Of a DNA stretch of 64,000 nt, positions 37,600 through 50,500 are shown in pieces. The DNA lies in contig OZ026603.1 of the NCBI GenBank assembly GCA_964020085.1, positions 27,312,952 through 27,376,951 of the forward strand. The letters are read 5' to 3'. Position 1 is the first letter of the stretch. Each line of letters opens with the position of its first letter. The translations under genes and the position numbers were made by a program. The notes below the pieces were generated by a model. It was not told the DNA's origin. It searched no databases and saw only the letters and a list, made by a program, of their open reading frames with translations. This stretch comes from Micromussa lordhowensis. Lineage: Eukaryota > Cnidaria > Anthozoa > Scleractinia > Lobophylliidae.

Positions 37600-40500
37600 T
37601 TAATTTTCGTCGCCAAGGTATGACTCGCTCTCCTGCATTCCCGCCAAAAGTCTGTCAACCAATAACGACAAAAACGCGTCCGCCGGGTCCATGGCCCCAC
37701 GCTGAGCCCACTTTGGAATGGTCAACTGCGCATGCGAGAAACCAAGCTTCTGTAGAACCCAGTCAATGTTAACAGGGTCTATGTTCTTCCCGGCCCAGGA
37801 CAAGAAACGAACGCGGGGCTCTAGTTTCCAGTGCTTGCTCCGGAACTGACGTATCCTCTTGGCTTCCGGTTTAGGAGCCTTCTCTCTGTCTTCTTTTTCA
37901 GTCATGCGCTCTTTGCGCACGCGCGAGGGTGGAGACATCCCGCGCGGAATGGAACCTACGAGATACAAAACAAAACTGTGTTAAACACACTCGTCCCATG
38001 GATGTTAATGTACACGTCTCTAGCAACTGGCTACCCAAATGGCCATTTTACAGTTGTGCGCTTAGTTACCAAGCTTGCGAATGCAAGCAAAGGCTTAAGG
38101 TGACCTTGCTTTGATACAGACCTCTCCACTTTTCTCATTTAAACGTAGAATAGTTAGCATAAGAACAACTTGATCTACACAACAAGGGCAGCGAGGTCTT
38201 TATCAAAACAAGCTCACCTGCAGTCTCGCTGCCATTCAAAGGCCAGGTCAATGAACAGACAACTGTAAATGGTCTATTAGGAACTCGCATTGTGTGAACC
38301 ATGCACAGGCACATATGATGAAATTCAAACCTGCCCACTTCAACGCCACAAACAAAGAGTAAATAATTCTTTAGACACGCACCTGAAGAAGTGGTCTCGT
38401 TCTCTTTTATGTATGTCTGTACCACGTCATGCAAGAAGAATAAAAGGCCCACATCTACCGTGACACAAAGCCCATCATCAAAGGTTGAGGTTAGGCTTGT
38501 CTCCACCACATGTGGGCTTGCTGGTGTCACGGGCAGTGGCGTGACTGACGGGGAACTGGTAACGCAAGGAACACATCTGTCAGTCGAAAGGGTTGTTTTT
38601 ACTTTACGGTGGTGATTGGACACATATTGGAAATTGCATACCAACGCCTCGTTTCAAAAGCAACTTGGGAAACTGAGTGGAAAAACTATAAAACTGTGTT
38701 AAAAGACAACCGTCTTACCTCTTTTTCTTACGGACCCACTTGGATGCGATTGAAGTCATCGGCATATCGTGTTCAGATCGGAATTCCATCTCAAACTTCG
38801 GAATCGAGAAGATTGCCTCCGTCTCGTGCTCGTATCGGAAGCCGGCCGTGTAGCTCGATCGTCGTTCTTTCGATGTAGCTTTACCAAGGCCTGCCCCGGA
38901 TTCTGAGCGATCGCGAGGCTTATCGAAACTTGAGGGCGCCGTGGAATCGGTCGGGCTTATGTCCCCCCCGGTTGCACAGACGTAGTTAAGCCAATCTTGT
39001 ACCGTGCTGCCCATAGACGGGGGGTTCCTCCTGCCGCGGGCAACTTTTTGGATGATTCCGACGTGTGCTGTGAAAAATGCAAACAAAGACGCTTTAGGAA
39101 AGTGGTATTTCTGTATTTGCTTCGCGCGATGAATGTGAGAGCAAAGGCAATCTCGATTCCGGGGGGACTCCCATACAAAAAGGACGGGGGGTGCTCGTCG
39201 AAAGTTTTCAAAAGAGCACCTAAGAGGTACCAAGATCCTGTTTAGTGGGCGTGACTTGAAAGGTTTTTCACCCCTTAGGCACCAATGCTAAAACCTTCAT
39301 AATACTGTCATAATACTTTCGAATACCTTGTTCTCGTAAAATTGATTGCCAAATACCTCCTGTCATATTTTGTTCGGCTCAATACCCTGAAAGATACCGC
39401 GATAGCTCCCGCTTTGGGCCTTTTGAGGCTTAACACCCTAAGAGGTTTCAAAACCGCTTTTTTAACCCCTTCAAAGTACGACGAGCAATCCCGTCCTTTT
39501 TATATCTGATTTCCCCCTCTGGGTCCCGATTCCTTTACCTGAAGAAGGCAACAGCTTCCCACTGACAGAGTCCTCCGTGCCATGACCGAGCCTAAGCGAG
39601 AGATCCTGCACGGCTTTGACGCGCCTCACCTGACAACTCTTCTCAACAGTACACACCTTACTAGTGAACGTCATGTAAGGTCTCTGAAGTGTGAACAACA
39701 CCCAAGACTGAGAGCGGAAGTTTACTCCATGGAAGCAAGCCAGAGAGACGGCTTTGCCATGCAGCGTCAAGCTGCCTCCCAGTAACACGCCTCTTTCGGG
39801 TAGCGGACTGCTCAGAACACTCAACTTGAGGCTTCTAACCGCGTTCAGCACTTTACCCCAGTGTTGATACTTCAGACCTGTAAAAACAACTGAAAAAGTG
39901 AGTCTACGTCGCGGTTTGTGCATCTTGAATAGTTTAGCCTAAATTTTTCAAGTTTACAATCCGTGTTTATCTTCTCCATCCTTAACCAGCCTTGTTCCTT
40001 AATTGTTTATTATTATCTCTCTGGTATTTGTCTGTCTTAGTAAACTTTAATAATTTCCAGGTTTCCTTCAATTTAAAGGTAATTTTATACAAGGCAACAA
40101 TATCTCAAAATACAGCGACTGAGCTCCTTTAAGGTGAATGGCACACACCCTTAAATTCAAAAATAAAAAAATAACCTTTATTTACCCTCGGCAGTGTTTA
40201 TAACATTAATGCAAGTGGGGCCGAGAAGACAACTAAAACAACTAATTTAAATTGAACATAACATTGTTAAGAATCCCAATTGGCCGGAGGCAAACCAGTT
40301 GGCTATTTACAAGCGTGGCTGAGGATTTGAACTCGGGGCTCCCGTGAAACAAATCCAGGTAGTAGCCAGAGCGGGACTCGAACCCAGGACCGTTGAATTG
40401 CAAGTCCGACGTGCTGACCCCTCGGCCACGCTGCCTCCAAAGAGTGATAGCTACAACTTAATCCAGCATCTTGATTTGCTTTTATTCAACGATTTCTTAT

Positions 40501-43277
40501 ATTTTTAGACTGATTGTTAGTGATTTCAACTGAAATACCTGAGCACTTTTTTGGTAAATAGTGAGTCCCCGAACCTCGGAAACTTGAAATCTTGATAGTA
40601 ATAGTTTGATAGAAGTAGTTTTTAGGAAATTCTTCTTTGTTAGCTTCATGTATGGATATTTATCCACACAATTCATTAGACGAGGTGATGTCACAAATCG
40701 CAGAACTAGAAGCTCTCAAATACTTAACATACCTCGCCTTAGAACAACAAGTGGACAAAGGACTTTTTTCTATAGAGCAGTTACTTTATGGAATTCGTTA
40801 TCTAATGATCTTAAACTTTGTGAATCGGTTAATGTGTTTAAACGCCGCCTTAGGTCTCATATAATTTTTAGCTTAATTGTATAATTATTTTTTTACCCTA
40901 ACAGTATTGCCTCTGGAAATCCTCTTTGGGGAAGTGGTAATAAAGGTATGTATGTATACATTTTTAATGCAGTCCATAATTTTTGCTAAATATTTTTAAT
41001 ATTTCATTTACGGACTTAAATGTTATTTTAGCTTTTTTATTCCTTCTCAAAACCACTCTTAGTGATGTAAGCCTTTTCTTAAAATATGTATTTTACAGTA
41101 GAACCCCAGTAGCTCGAACTTTGACTGAAGGAAAACGAAAAACAGTTCGAGTAAGCGGGGGTTCGAGTTACGAGGTCGACTGAATAGTTTACTGATTTTT
41201 CAGCACTTCAGTATACAGTACAGTGCAAATAAAACTCTTTGTGTCGGCTGAAGGCACCACATGTGGTATGACTCATAAGATCGGGAAAAGACTGGCAAAT
41301 ATGTGAACGGTCGGTTGCACTAATTAAAATCAAATTGCTGTAGTGTTACTTTTGAGTGTTTTTACTGATTACACGACAAGAAAAGCTAATGGGATGACAT
41401 CCATGGTGAGCTACATGAACCAGAATTCGAGTTATCGGGGTAATGATTTTGATCAAAGGAAACGAAATTTAGTTCGAGTTGGCGGGGAATTCGAGTTATC
41501 CGAGTTCGAGTTAACCGAGTTAAAATGACTGAAAAGTGGGGTCAGCAAATCCAAGGGAAATGGGAGTTAGTTCGAGTTAGCGGGGGAGTTCGAGTTATCC
41601 GAGTTCGAGTTATCGGGGTTGTACTGTATTATTAATAGCCATTTTAAGGTGACTTCTACTAATTACAGGCAGACCGGGGATCTTGTCCTAAACAGTTCCA
41701 AAATCAAATGATATGTATCACAATCGGTTAGTAATTCTTTTCGGCCACAACAGTGAATACAAAACGAAAACCACAACACCAACCGTCTTTGTTTTCTTCT
41801 TTCCCAGCGGCTGACGATCCTGTGGAGACTGGTGAAGACAGTGATGACATCACATCGCCCGCGATGTAAGTGATGTGGGGCCGAAGAGAGGAAAGTGCCC
41901 GGATGCTGTTCCTGTGTTGCTGGGCAACAAACTCTTGAATCTTTGCAATCATCTTGACCATGTCAGGAGTAGTGGAACGACAGATCATAATTTTGAAATC
42001 ATTCCACGCCAGGTCACCATGCATGTAGATTTTAGCGTTCACTGGCTCACGTTCCTGTTCGAACAAATGATCTGCAAAAGAACGAGAAAAAAAAAGACAA
42101 CTCACTTTAACACAAAATCAGTAATAAACGGGAAAACGTTTGTACAGTATCGTGTAAAAATTATTGTATAAATCAGCCGATTACAAAGAGCCAGTTTGAC
42201 TAGAAAATACTAGACTGATTGCAGCTGGTCTTTTCCCCTGAAATCTAACGAATGATTATCCGCGAAGTGAACGCGAAAAGGCGGTATGGAAGAAAGTTGG
42301 GAAAAAAGGAGGGAGGGTGGGCGAGCGAGAGAAAAAAACGAGGGCAGACTGAGGCGAGGATGGTCGCCCTTCCCTAGCCTGCAGTGAAGGCGGTTTTGGT
42401 GGTTTTCATCTATCGAGTGTTTAGCCGCCATTTTGGATTCGCTGGAGACCTCGCCTCAACTCTCCACTGTTTTTCTAATTCAAGATGGCGGCCTAAACAA
42501 CCGATGGGAATATCCACTGGCCCCGCCAAAATCCGCCTGCACTGCAGGCTAGCCCTTCCCTTCCCCACCCCAGTCCCCCCTCCTTTTTTCTCTCGCTCGA
42601 CTCTTTTTTTTTTTTTCGCTCGTCTCCAACTACCGAAGCCTGGAACAGGCTAACAAGGGGCTATAAGGACTATCGTGTGAGCTTCGCCCAAGTTTCGTCC
42701 CAATCCTTTATCGTCTGAAACGTTTCGTCTCTCACTCTCTGCCTGATTTCGAGAGAAAATCAGACTGCCGGCAGCCAATAGACGAATTCGGCTAACTTGT
42801 TTACATTCTTGTTGCCACCCACTCCAGACAACGTGATGATTCGTTTTCCGTCCGTGAAAAGACTGAACAAAGAACAGGAAGCGAGAATAGTTTACCGGTA
42901 GAAGGGCTCGTCGTTTCCTGTAGTGTCCACTCATCGCGCAGGTCTGTCTTGAATGCAGACAGGTTTCCCATCAGAATACATGTTCCCATGTAATCAACAC
43001 GTGCTTCAGCGTACCGCAGGCTCAAGTGGATCACGTGCTCAGGGTTACAGCCTCGCTCTTCGTTGATGTCGGCTGGAAAACATAAAATAAAGTAAAAAAC
43101 CGCGTCAGTGACAGAAGCCGGACAGTAAAGAACTTCAAGCAGCTTGTATGCGCCTTATAGCTTAATCAGTTCAATGTCGCTGTTTTGTTTGGTGGGTTTG
43201 TTTGTTTGCTTTTTCACTGACCGATATTTAACAATTAGTATATACCACACAAGTGAATAGTACTTTTCGCGCGCGCT

Positions 43278-43314
<37 letters not shown>

Positions 43315-46300
43315 CACCTCCGAGCAGCCGAAGAAAAAACAAAGTGGCTTTTGTCGCTATATTTTAACTAATGAAGTTACTCTTTGGGCTGCTAGTTATT
43401 CAGCTTGTGTGGTATATACTAAAACAATTATTCACCTCAGTGTCGGTGAAAGTGTTAATTATTGAACAAGGTTGAGCAAAATATCGTGATTTGCCAGTGA
43501 CGAGCAGATCAACTATTTGCCGAAGCCGAGATGATCTGCGAGACACTGACAAATCACGGTATTTTGCGAGTTCAACAAATGTTCAAGTTTGTCTTTATAT
43601 TTGAATCACTCCCTGACAGCTCAAGGAAGCGATCGGCCATTTTTCATACAAGAATGTGGTTACAATTACGCATGAGCAGAATATTATTTGTGGGCAGTTC
43701 TTTGCAGGTCACGTGGTGTGCTCTCAGCCAATGAAAAGGAAGAAATGCTTCGAATGATAATTTCTCGTACCTCGCATTTTAAGCTCTTGTATTTCAATAT
43801 GTCCGCCAACAATCCCGCTTCGTGCTTCATAGATGGCCTGCCTAACACTCGCTGAACCCTTCAGCTCACGGCGACCCGTGTTAGTGAGAGTTAAGTGACA
43901 CTGGGAACGAAGGTCACTTGTACTCCAGCTGAAAACCAAATAAAAACAAAGAGAGAAGAGTATCGTCAGACCAGCGACGGACCAATAGACTATTTTACAG
44001 CTGTCTGCTCGGTGACCTGGCCTTTGAATGGCAGCGAGGCTGGAGGTGACCTTGCTTTGATACAGACCTCTCTGCTTTCGTCGTGTAAATGCACCTAGTT
44101 AGCATTTAGAACAACTTGATTTACACAACAAAAGCAGTGAGGTCTGTATCAAAACAAGGTCACCTCCAGCCTCGTTGCCATTCAAAGACCAGGTCATTGA
44201 GCAGACAACTGTAAATGGTCTGTTTCGATATACTAAAATTCTAACTTCGATCTAAGGCTACGGGAAACAGTACAAATGATTTTTTTTAACGTCAATGTGA
44301 TTACTTTTATCTTAGTCCACTAAGTCTCCGAGCCATAGCAGAATAATTCGGCCATCGAATAAATATATCTTATTAGACGTTTTGGTGTGTAGAATCGCTG
44401 TATATTTTAAACGTCTAATAAGAGATTTATCATCCAACGATTTCTTTTCCCAAAATTCTGACTTGCCAAGGTTTTAAACTTCACGCGGCCGGGAGGAATG
44501 AGACGAGTACAAATCTCTAATATTAGTAATCGTTTCGCGCGTTATTTGTACTCTAGGAAGCAGAGTTGGATAATAATATGAGTAAAGTAGAAGAAATTAA
44601 ATTATCCATTTTATGCCTAGAATTATGAAAATTCTAGTCAATGGCATAAATGAGATGAACGACAAAAAGTGTACGCCAAAGAAATGAAGCTGTAAAAAGA
44701 GCCAGCATGTTCTTACAGTGTCTGTCCCATCACGCTGCCCATATTTGTCGAAATGTCAAGTCGAGACAGATTCACAGCCACAACCACTAAAGTCTCCCAC
44801 TTGGACCTAGTCCCTCCGAGACTGGATGAGGAGGAATGGCTCAGAGGTCCGTCAACTTCCGTTTCCGATGAGCTTTCGATGACTTTTAGCTTCTGTCGCT
44901 CAGGAGTAGCATGCTTCCTGCCATCTGAAACAGGACATTGAGTTTGTACCGTTTACATGTCAACATTGTAAAGCAGCTGCGTCGCAGATGCGAATAGTCT
45001 CCTTCGCAGCCTCTATTAGGGTCGTCACGCAACGCTTCTGGTTAGAAGCGTTGCGTGACGATCCTAATAACGGCTGCGAAGTAAGTAAGTAAGTAACTTT
45101 ATTAAGGAGACTAACATACGAAAAGCTGACATTAATTTTTCAATTTCGTCACGTAATCTCACTCAAGGTTTTCCATATCCTAGCCACCCTTGTCTGTTCT
45201 TGTTTTGTTTTAATTTACTCTTTTGTGTTTTTTTTTATCTTTAATAGTAAATAACTATTTTGGGATTTTCTTCCATTTCGTGACAGGCAATGTCACAGTC
45301 CCTTTGAGTGTCTCGAAACCCATCCATGTTAAAAATCACAGAGCGGCCCAGGAGGGTAGGGAACTTATACTACCTCCATTCTCCTCCCTGGAGAGGCCGA
45401 TAATCCGGCGGATACACGAGGTTTGGCTGGCAAAGGCAATAATTCACCTTTCCAAGTTGCAAAAGACAGAACAGAAAGAAAAACACAAGCACCCCACCTG
45501 ATACTGAGGACCGTCTTCTGGTGCTCGTTGGCGAGGTTACCGAGGGCAATAACCCATGCCGAGTCCCGCTCATGGTCATGGACCGAAAGAGACTGGGAGA
45601 AGTAGGAAGGAAGCCGAAGAAAGCACTGCCGGACGACGCCACTTTCCGATGACCTGTTGAATTACAACAATGCGACATATTAATATACCAGTTAGCATAA
45701 GGAAGGAAAATTCACCGTAACCTGTAACCCTTAACTTTGGGCTCAAAAGAGATCAAAGTGTCTTTCATCGGTAAGAGTGCACGGTCTAAAGATACCTCCA
45801 AATCTCGTCCCACTGACATTAAATCGAAAACCGAGCTCATTTGGTTAGGGTTTGATAAAGGGAGATTTTTAAAGAACCAACCTGGTTTTTGCTTGTTCGC
45901 TGGTGATTTAACCGGAGTGGCAGGTACCGGCTCCTCGTGCGACTCGGACACGGAGCGAAATAACGTCATCCTGCGAAGCCCTGCCGAAGGCGGTGCTGGT
46001 ACCTCTTTCTCGTTAAGAGACGCAGATCTAAAAAAAACAACAAACACCACCACCACAATAGTCATTTACATTTGGGGTTAGGGTTAATGATGGAAGTAAA
46101 CAAGTGTTTTTCTTTTTCTTCGTCGCGGTATTTTCCAAAAGAAATCGAAAACATGTTCTCCGTGTTCCTAACGAGTTATAGAAACACGGCACATGTTTTC
46201 TATTTCTTAAATAAAAACAAAAAAATCACAGTCCTCTTCTTTGTCTTTATATAAGATGTACTGAATATGTGAATGGTTTTTTTTTTCAAGTTTTACATTT

Positions 46301-47531
46301 CATTGCTGTATTGTATCATGTCGTAAAGGCAGCCGAAATAAATTTTGTTGAATTTTGGCCAACTTATGTCCACATGTTATTTATCCGCAAGGATACAGGA
46401 CTCGTGTTCATGGGTCTGAGGCTCACACTCTGGGGCCTGGGACTCGTAGTTTGCTGGCTGTGTGATTCCCAGCACTCACTGCAGCCTTTTTCTAGATGGA
46501 TCACTCTTCCATGTGATCTGGAGGCCGGGTCTGCAAGGTTTACGGTCAAGTTTTTTTGTAGAATTTACGGACATGACTTAAAGTTGTAAGAGTAAAGGGA
46601 AACAATATTATCATTAGTTGCTAAATTGTGGCGATGTTAAGAAATAGATCTAAATCGTAAATAACACCACAATTCATACACAAAATGTGATTTTGTTGGA
46701 TTATGCAACCCAAAATGCCATGTTTATTGGGGGTGGGCCATGTAATTTTTTTGAAAAAATGAGCCAAATTTTTCAAGTTTATTGTTTGGAATCTGTCTAG
46801 AGTGACCCAGTTAATTATGTCTACAAATGTTTCATATTATTTTACCTTCTTTTCAAATCCTCGTCCGTATTAGAAGAGGGCGCTTCAGGGCTCAATTCTG
46901 ATCCCGTCGCTGAGGTTTTAGTGGCGTACGAACCCTCTCTTCCTAAGAGCAACCGCTGGACAAGTCCTCTCTTGTACCAGGCTTTGGGAAAGTCCAAGAT
47001 CTCGTTCAAACGTCGCATGTCGTAGTTGAAGGTTGCCGAGCCGATGTCACAGATACCTAGGCAAAAATCAAGGACAATGCTCTCACTAAAGGTAAAACCG
47101 TTAAGAATATCATAGTCTACAGTTAGACCGGGTTCTAGCTATTGGGGTCGTGACAGCAAGTTTTTAATACGCGTTATAGCGCTTAAGCAACGACGACGGC
47201 AACGAGAACGTCACCAAACAAAGCAGAACAATGGCTGTGCACGTGCATTATTAATCTTTGTTCATTTCTTTGCCGTCCTCTGCAGAGCAACAACGTGAAA
47301 TAACTAAGTTCTGCGTAGCCTGAGGAACGCAAACGAGGACAGCTAATTTCAGTTTTGTATTTCCAGTTATAATTGAACACTGTCATTGCATGTTTAGCCT
47401 GAGCATGCTTTTAGCACCATTGGCGTATTGAACAGATCTGGTCCCAGTTGTTCAAAGGGTGGATAACGCTATCCACCGGATAAATCGCTATCCAGTGGAT
47501 AAGTGTTATCAAAACAAACCACGCTATCCGC

Positions 47532-47566
<35 letters not shown>

Positions 47567-50500
47567 TCTTTTGAACAACCCGGGTCTGGGCAATTGCGAA
47601 TTTCGCTGGTAAAATATAAATTCATTTTTGACAAGGCGTCGTCCTCGGCGTCGCCGTCGTCGTTGTTTAAGCTCCCTATAATCGAATTCAAACGGTTTAT
47701 TTGGTACGAGCCTCAACGAATCACAACAATTGCTTTTACTCTCGATCCTGAAAAGAGAACGTTGAAGGAAGCTTACCAGAAACTTTGACAACAGTTGAAG
47801 ACCCAGTCCCCGTCCCGGCCAGAAGATCAGGCGATGGGGTCCTGGTTTTATCTTCCGTCACGCTACCCGCAGAGCCAACCCGCCTGCGTGACAGATTGAA
47901 CTTCACGAACTCAACGTTCAAGCTTAGCGAGTCCTTCTTCCCTGACAAGGGCTGAGAGGAGGCGAAGCGAAATCGAGGGCGGTTGTCTTCGGGGTTTTCT
48001 TCCTGATCAGGGGATGTGTTACTGGGAGAGCGGCCCAAACCAGTGTGCTGCTTCCCGTAAGGATGGAAGATGCAGAACGAGAAGCGCGACAGGCAAACGG
48101 TGAAGCTGATGCCGCCGCTGTCAAAAGTCAGCGAGGACGGAGTCAGGGTGGTGTCTAGCTGTTCCATCCGGATGCGGGAGTATTCTCGAGAAGGGAGACG
48201 AGATGAAGGGGTTTGTATCAGTGACTTGTTCGGGCTAGAATTGGACGAAAAGACCACATCCAAAGCGGGGAGCCGCAGCATACACTCCACCCGAGATACA
48301 GGCAGGCAGCTGAAGCGAATATCAGACGGCTGCACCCGGATCACGACTACCACATCCACTGGGAACGAAGAATGCTCCGACATGGAAGATGACACTACGG
48401 AACCTCCTACCTCGCCTTCTGTATCACTGTCCTCACTAGAACCTATTCCCCCGCCGTCCACCACCTCGTCTTCGCCTGGCACGCTGATTGGTTGAAGGGC
48501 TTGTTCTATGAAATCCAACAAACGTGGCTTTAAGACCATTTCCTGAGGCAGTGCCTGGAACAGCACCCACACGTACAAGCCTGCTTTTTTGACGATTTTC
48601 CTATGACAAGTATTGCTAGAGTTCAAATTATCCATGCCTGGCGTTCCCTGATCAGACGTCTCGGCGAAAACGGTGTTTGAAGACTCGCTACCCGTGGGGC
48701 CGTCTTCCGCCCACACCGTAGGGGTAGCGCAGTTTGACACCGGGGGAGTCTCAGGAGGTCCAACGCTTTCAGTGTCGATGTTAGATTGGTAGTGTACCCG
48801 GACATCCACAGCAGGAAGCAGTATCTTAGTGTCCTCGGGTTGAGGGGGTTTCTCTTGTGTGCTTTGTTTCTGTCGCTTCGGGCCCAGAGTAGTTTGAAAC
48901 ACGGGAGATGGTAATTTACTTCGCGTAGGATCAAATAGCTGGAGACGCTTGCCAGTGGTTCTGAATGAAAAAAGCAAGGTGTTAGGATTTTTGCGTTGCG
49001 TTCAGCTGTTCTAGTCACAGCACATGAAACGGTAAAACAGTCATTCGGGTTGTCAACAGCTCTTAAAAGTGCAAGAGGGGCAATTTTATTCACTGTAGAG
49101 TATTTTCGCTTGTTGACAAATAATGGCTGAGAAGGAGATTAGAGGTTTAACTACAGTAAACTGACGAATGAAAGAGACATCAGACAATCGAGTAATAACG
49201 TAAAGTATAGGAACGGAGCACATTTACATGTAATTCGAAATGGTTTACAGGAACGTTTAAAATAATTCTCGTTAGGTGTCAGTTTCAGTGTCAGCCTTAA
49301 GCTTTGCTTGATTACACTGATGACTGACAAAAGGGAGACAGCCTGACGGAGTGGTTATGGCACTGGACTTAAAGATCCGGAGGTCGCGGGTTCAAGCCCC
49401 GTTCTGACAACTAAGCTAGAGTTGTTTCTCGGTAGACCTCAATTCAACTCCACAGTCATGTTTATAAGTAGCCCCCCGCCAATAGAGATTCTTAAGCCTA
49501 TTATGTTTATATGAAATCTTTCTTTCTTTCACTTAAAGTGGCATGCCAGAGAACTAGCTAGAACTAGCATCGACCAAGACAAACATTCAAAATTTAACAT
49601 TTTAACATAATTTGATTATCCAAGATATCTCAAAGCAATCTCTTTATTACTACTAACTTGGAGTCTGCAGTTTCCTCTTTTTCTCCTTCATCAGCCGGAT
49701 AAAACACGCACTTTCCGCTGTCAATAACAACAGCCACGTCCAACTCAAAATCAAGATTCTGTTGCTGCTGTTGTTGTTGCTGCTGTTGCATAGCAATGGA
49801 CTTTTGAGACGCGCCGCTGTCATAATCGGACTCACTAGCGGTCCTGAAAGTCACTCTTGGTCCTGACGTACCCTCCCCTTCCTGGTGCGACGGGCTGCGT
49901 AGCGGTGTCGGATCCTCGTGACTCACTTTACTGGCGTTAACTCCGACGTTCAAGATGTCTGGAAGAGACGGAGAACGTTTCCCAAAAATTGCATTCCCCG
50001 TGTTGTCTTCGCATATAATCACTGGAGCATCGCTCGTTAAATGTCTGCTTGATTTCTGCGGTGTCGATGAAGTAGAACCCATCTCTACCATTTCACTCTC
50101 CATTTCTTCCACGTCACTGCTCGCTTGACGCCGTACTCGAGAACGCGTCCTGGATCCGCGAATTTTCTCGGACATGGCCTTCTTACGGTGCAGATGAGCT
50201 CGGTCCGACTCCGTTATCTTCGGCAGTCCCGCTCGGCCAGATCGAGAATGCCGCCGAAGTTTTTTGCGGACATCTTTACGAAATTCGTTAAACACCGCGC
50301 TCTCCAGATCTTGAAGCCTTCTTGTTTCTTGCTCCATGATGTATGCTTCAACAGCGGTTTTCCTCCTGCAAAAAAAAAAGAAGAAAGCAAATTCTTAAAA
50401 ATGTATCACATTTTACCCAGTATTCAACGACAATATCAGCTTCGGAATTCCCTCAACAATCGTTAACATCGGGGAAAGATCCTGAAATATTAGCACAATT

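Noticed and set aside
45145..45330. Fourth copy of repeat family R
   Set aside because: Only short words resemble the other copies (TTTTCAA, CCTTGT, TTTC.TT), so the match is too weak to claim.
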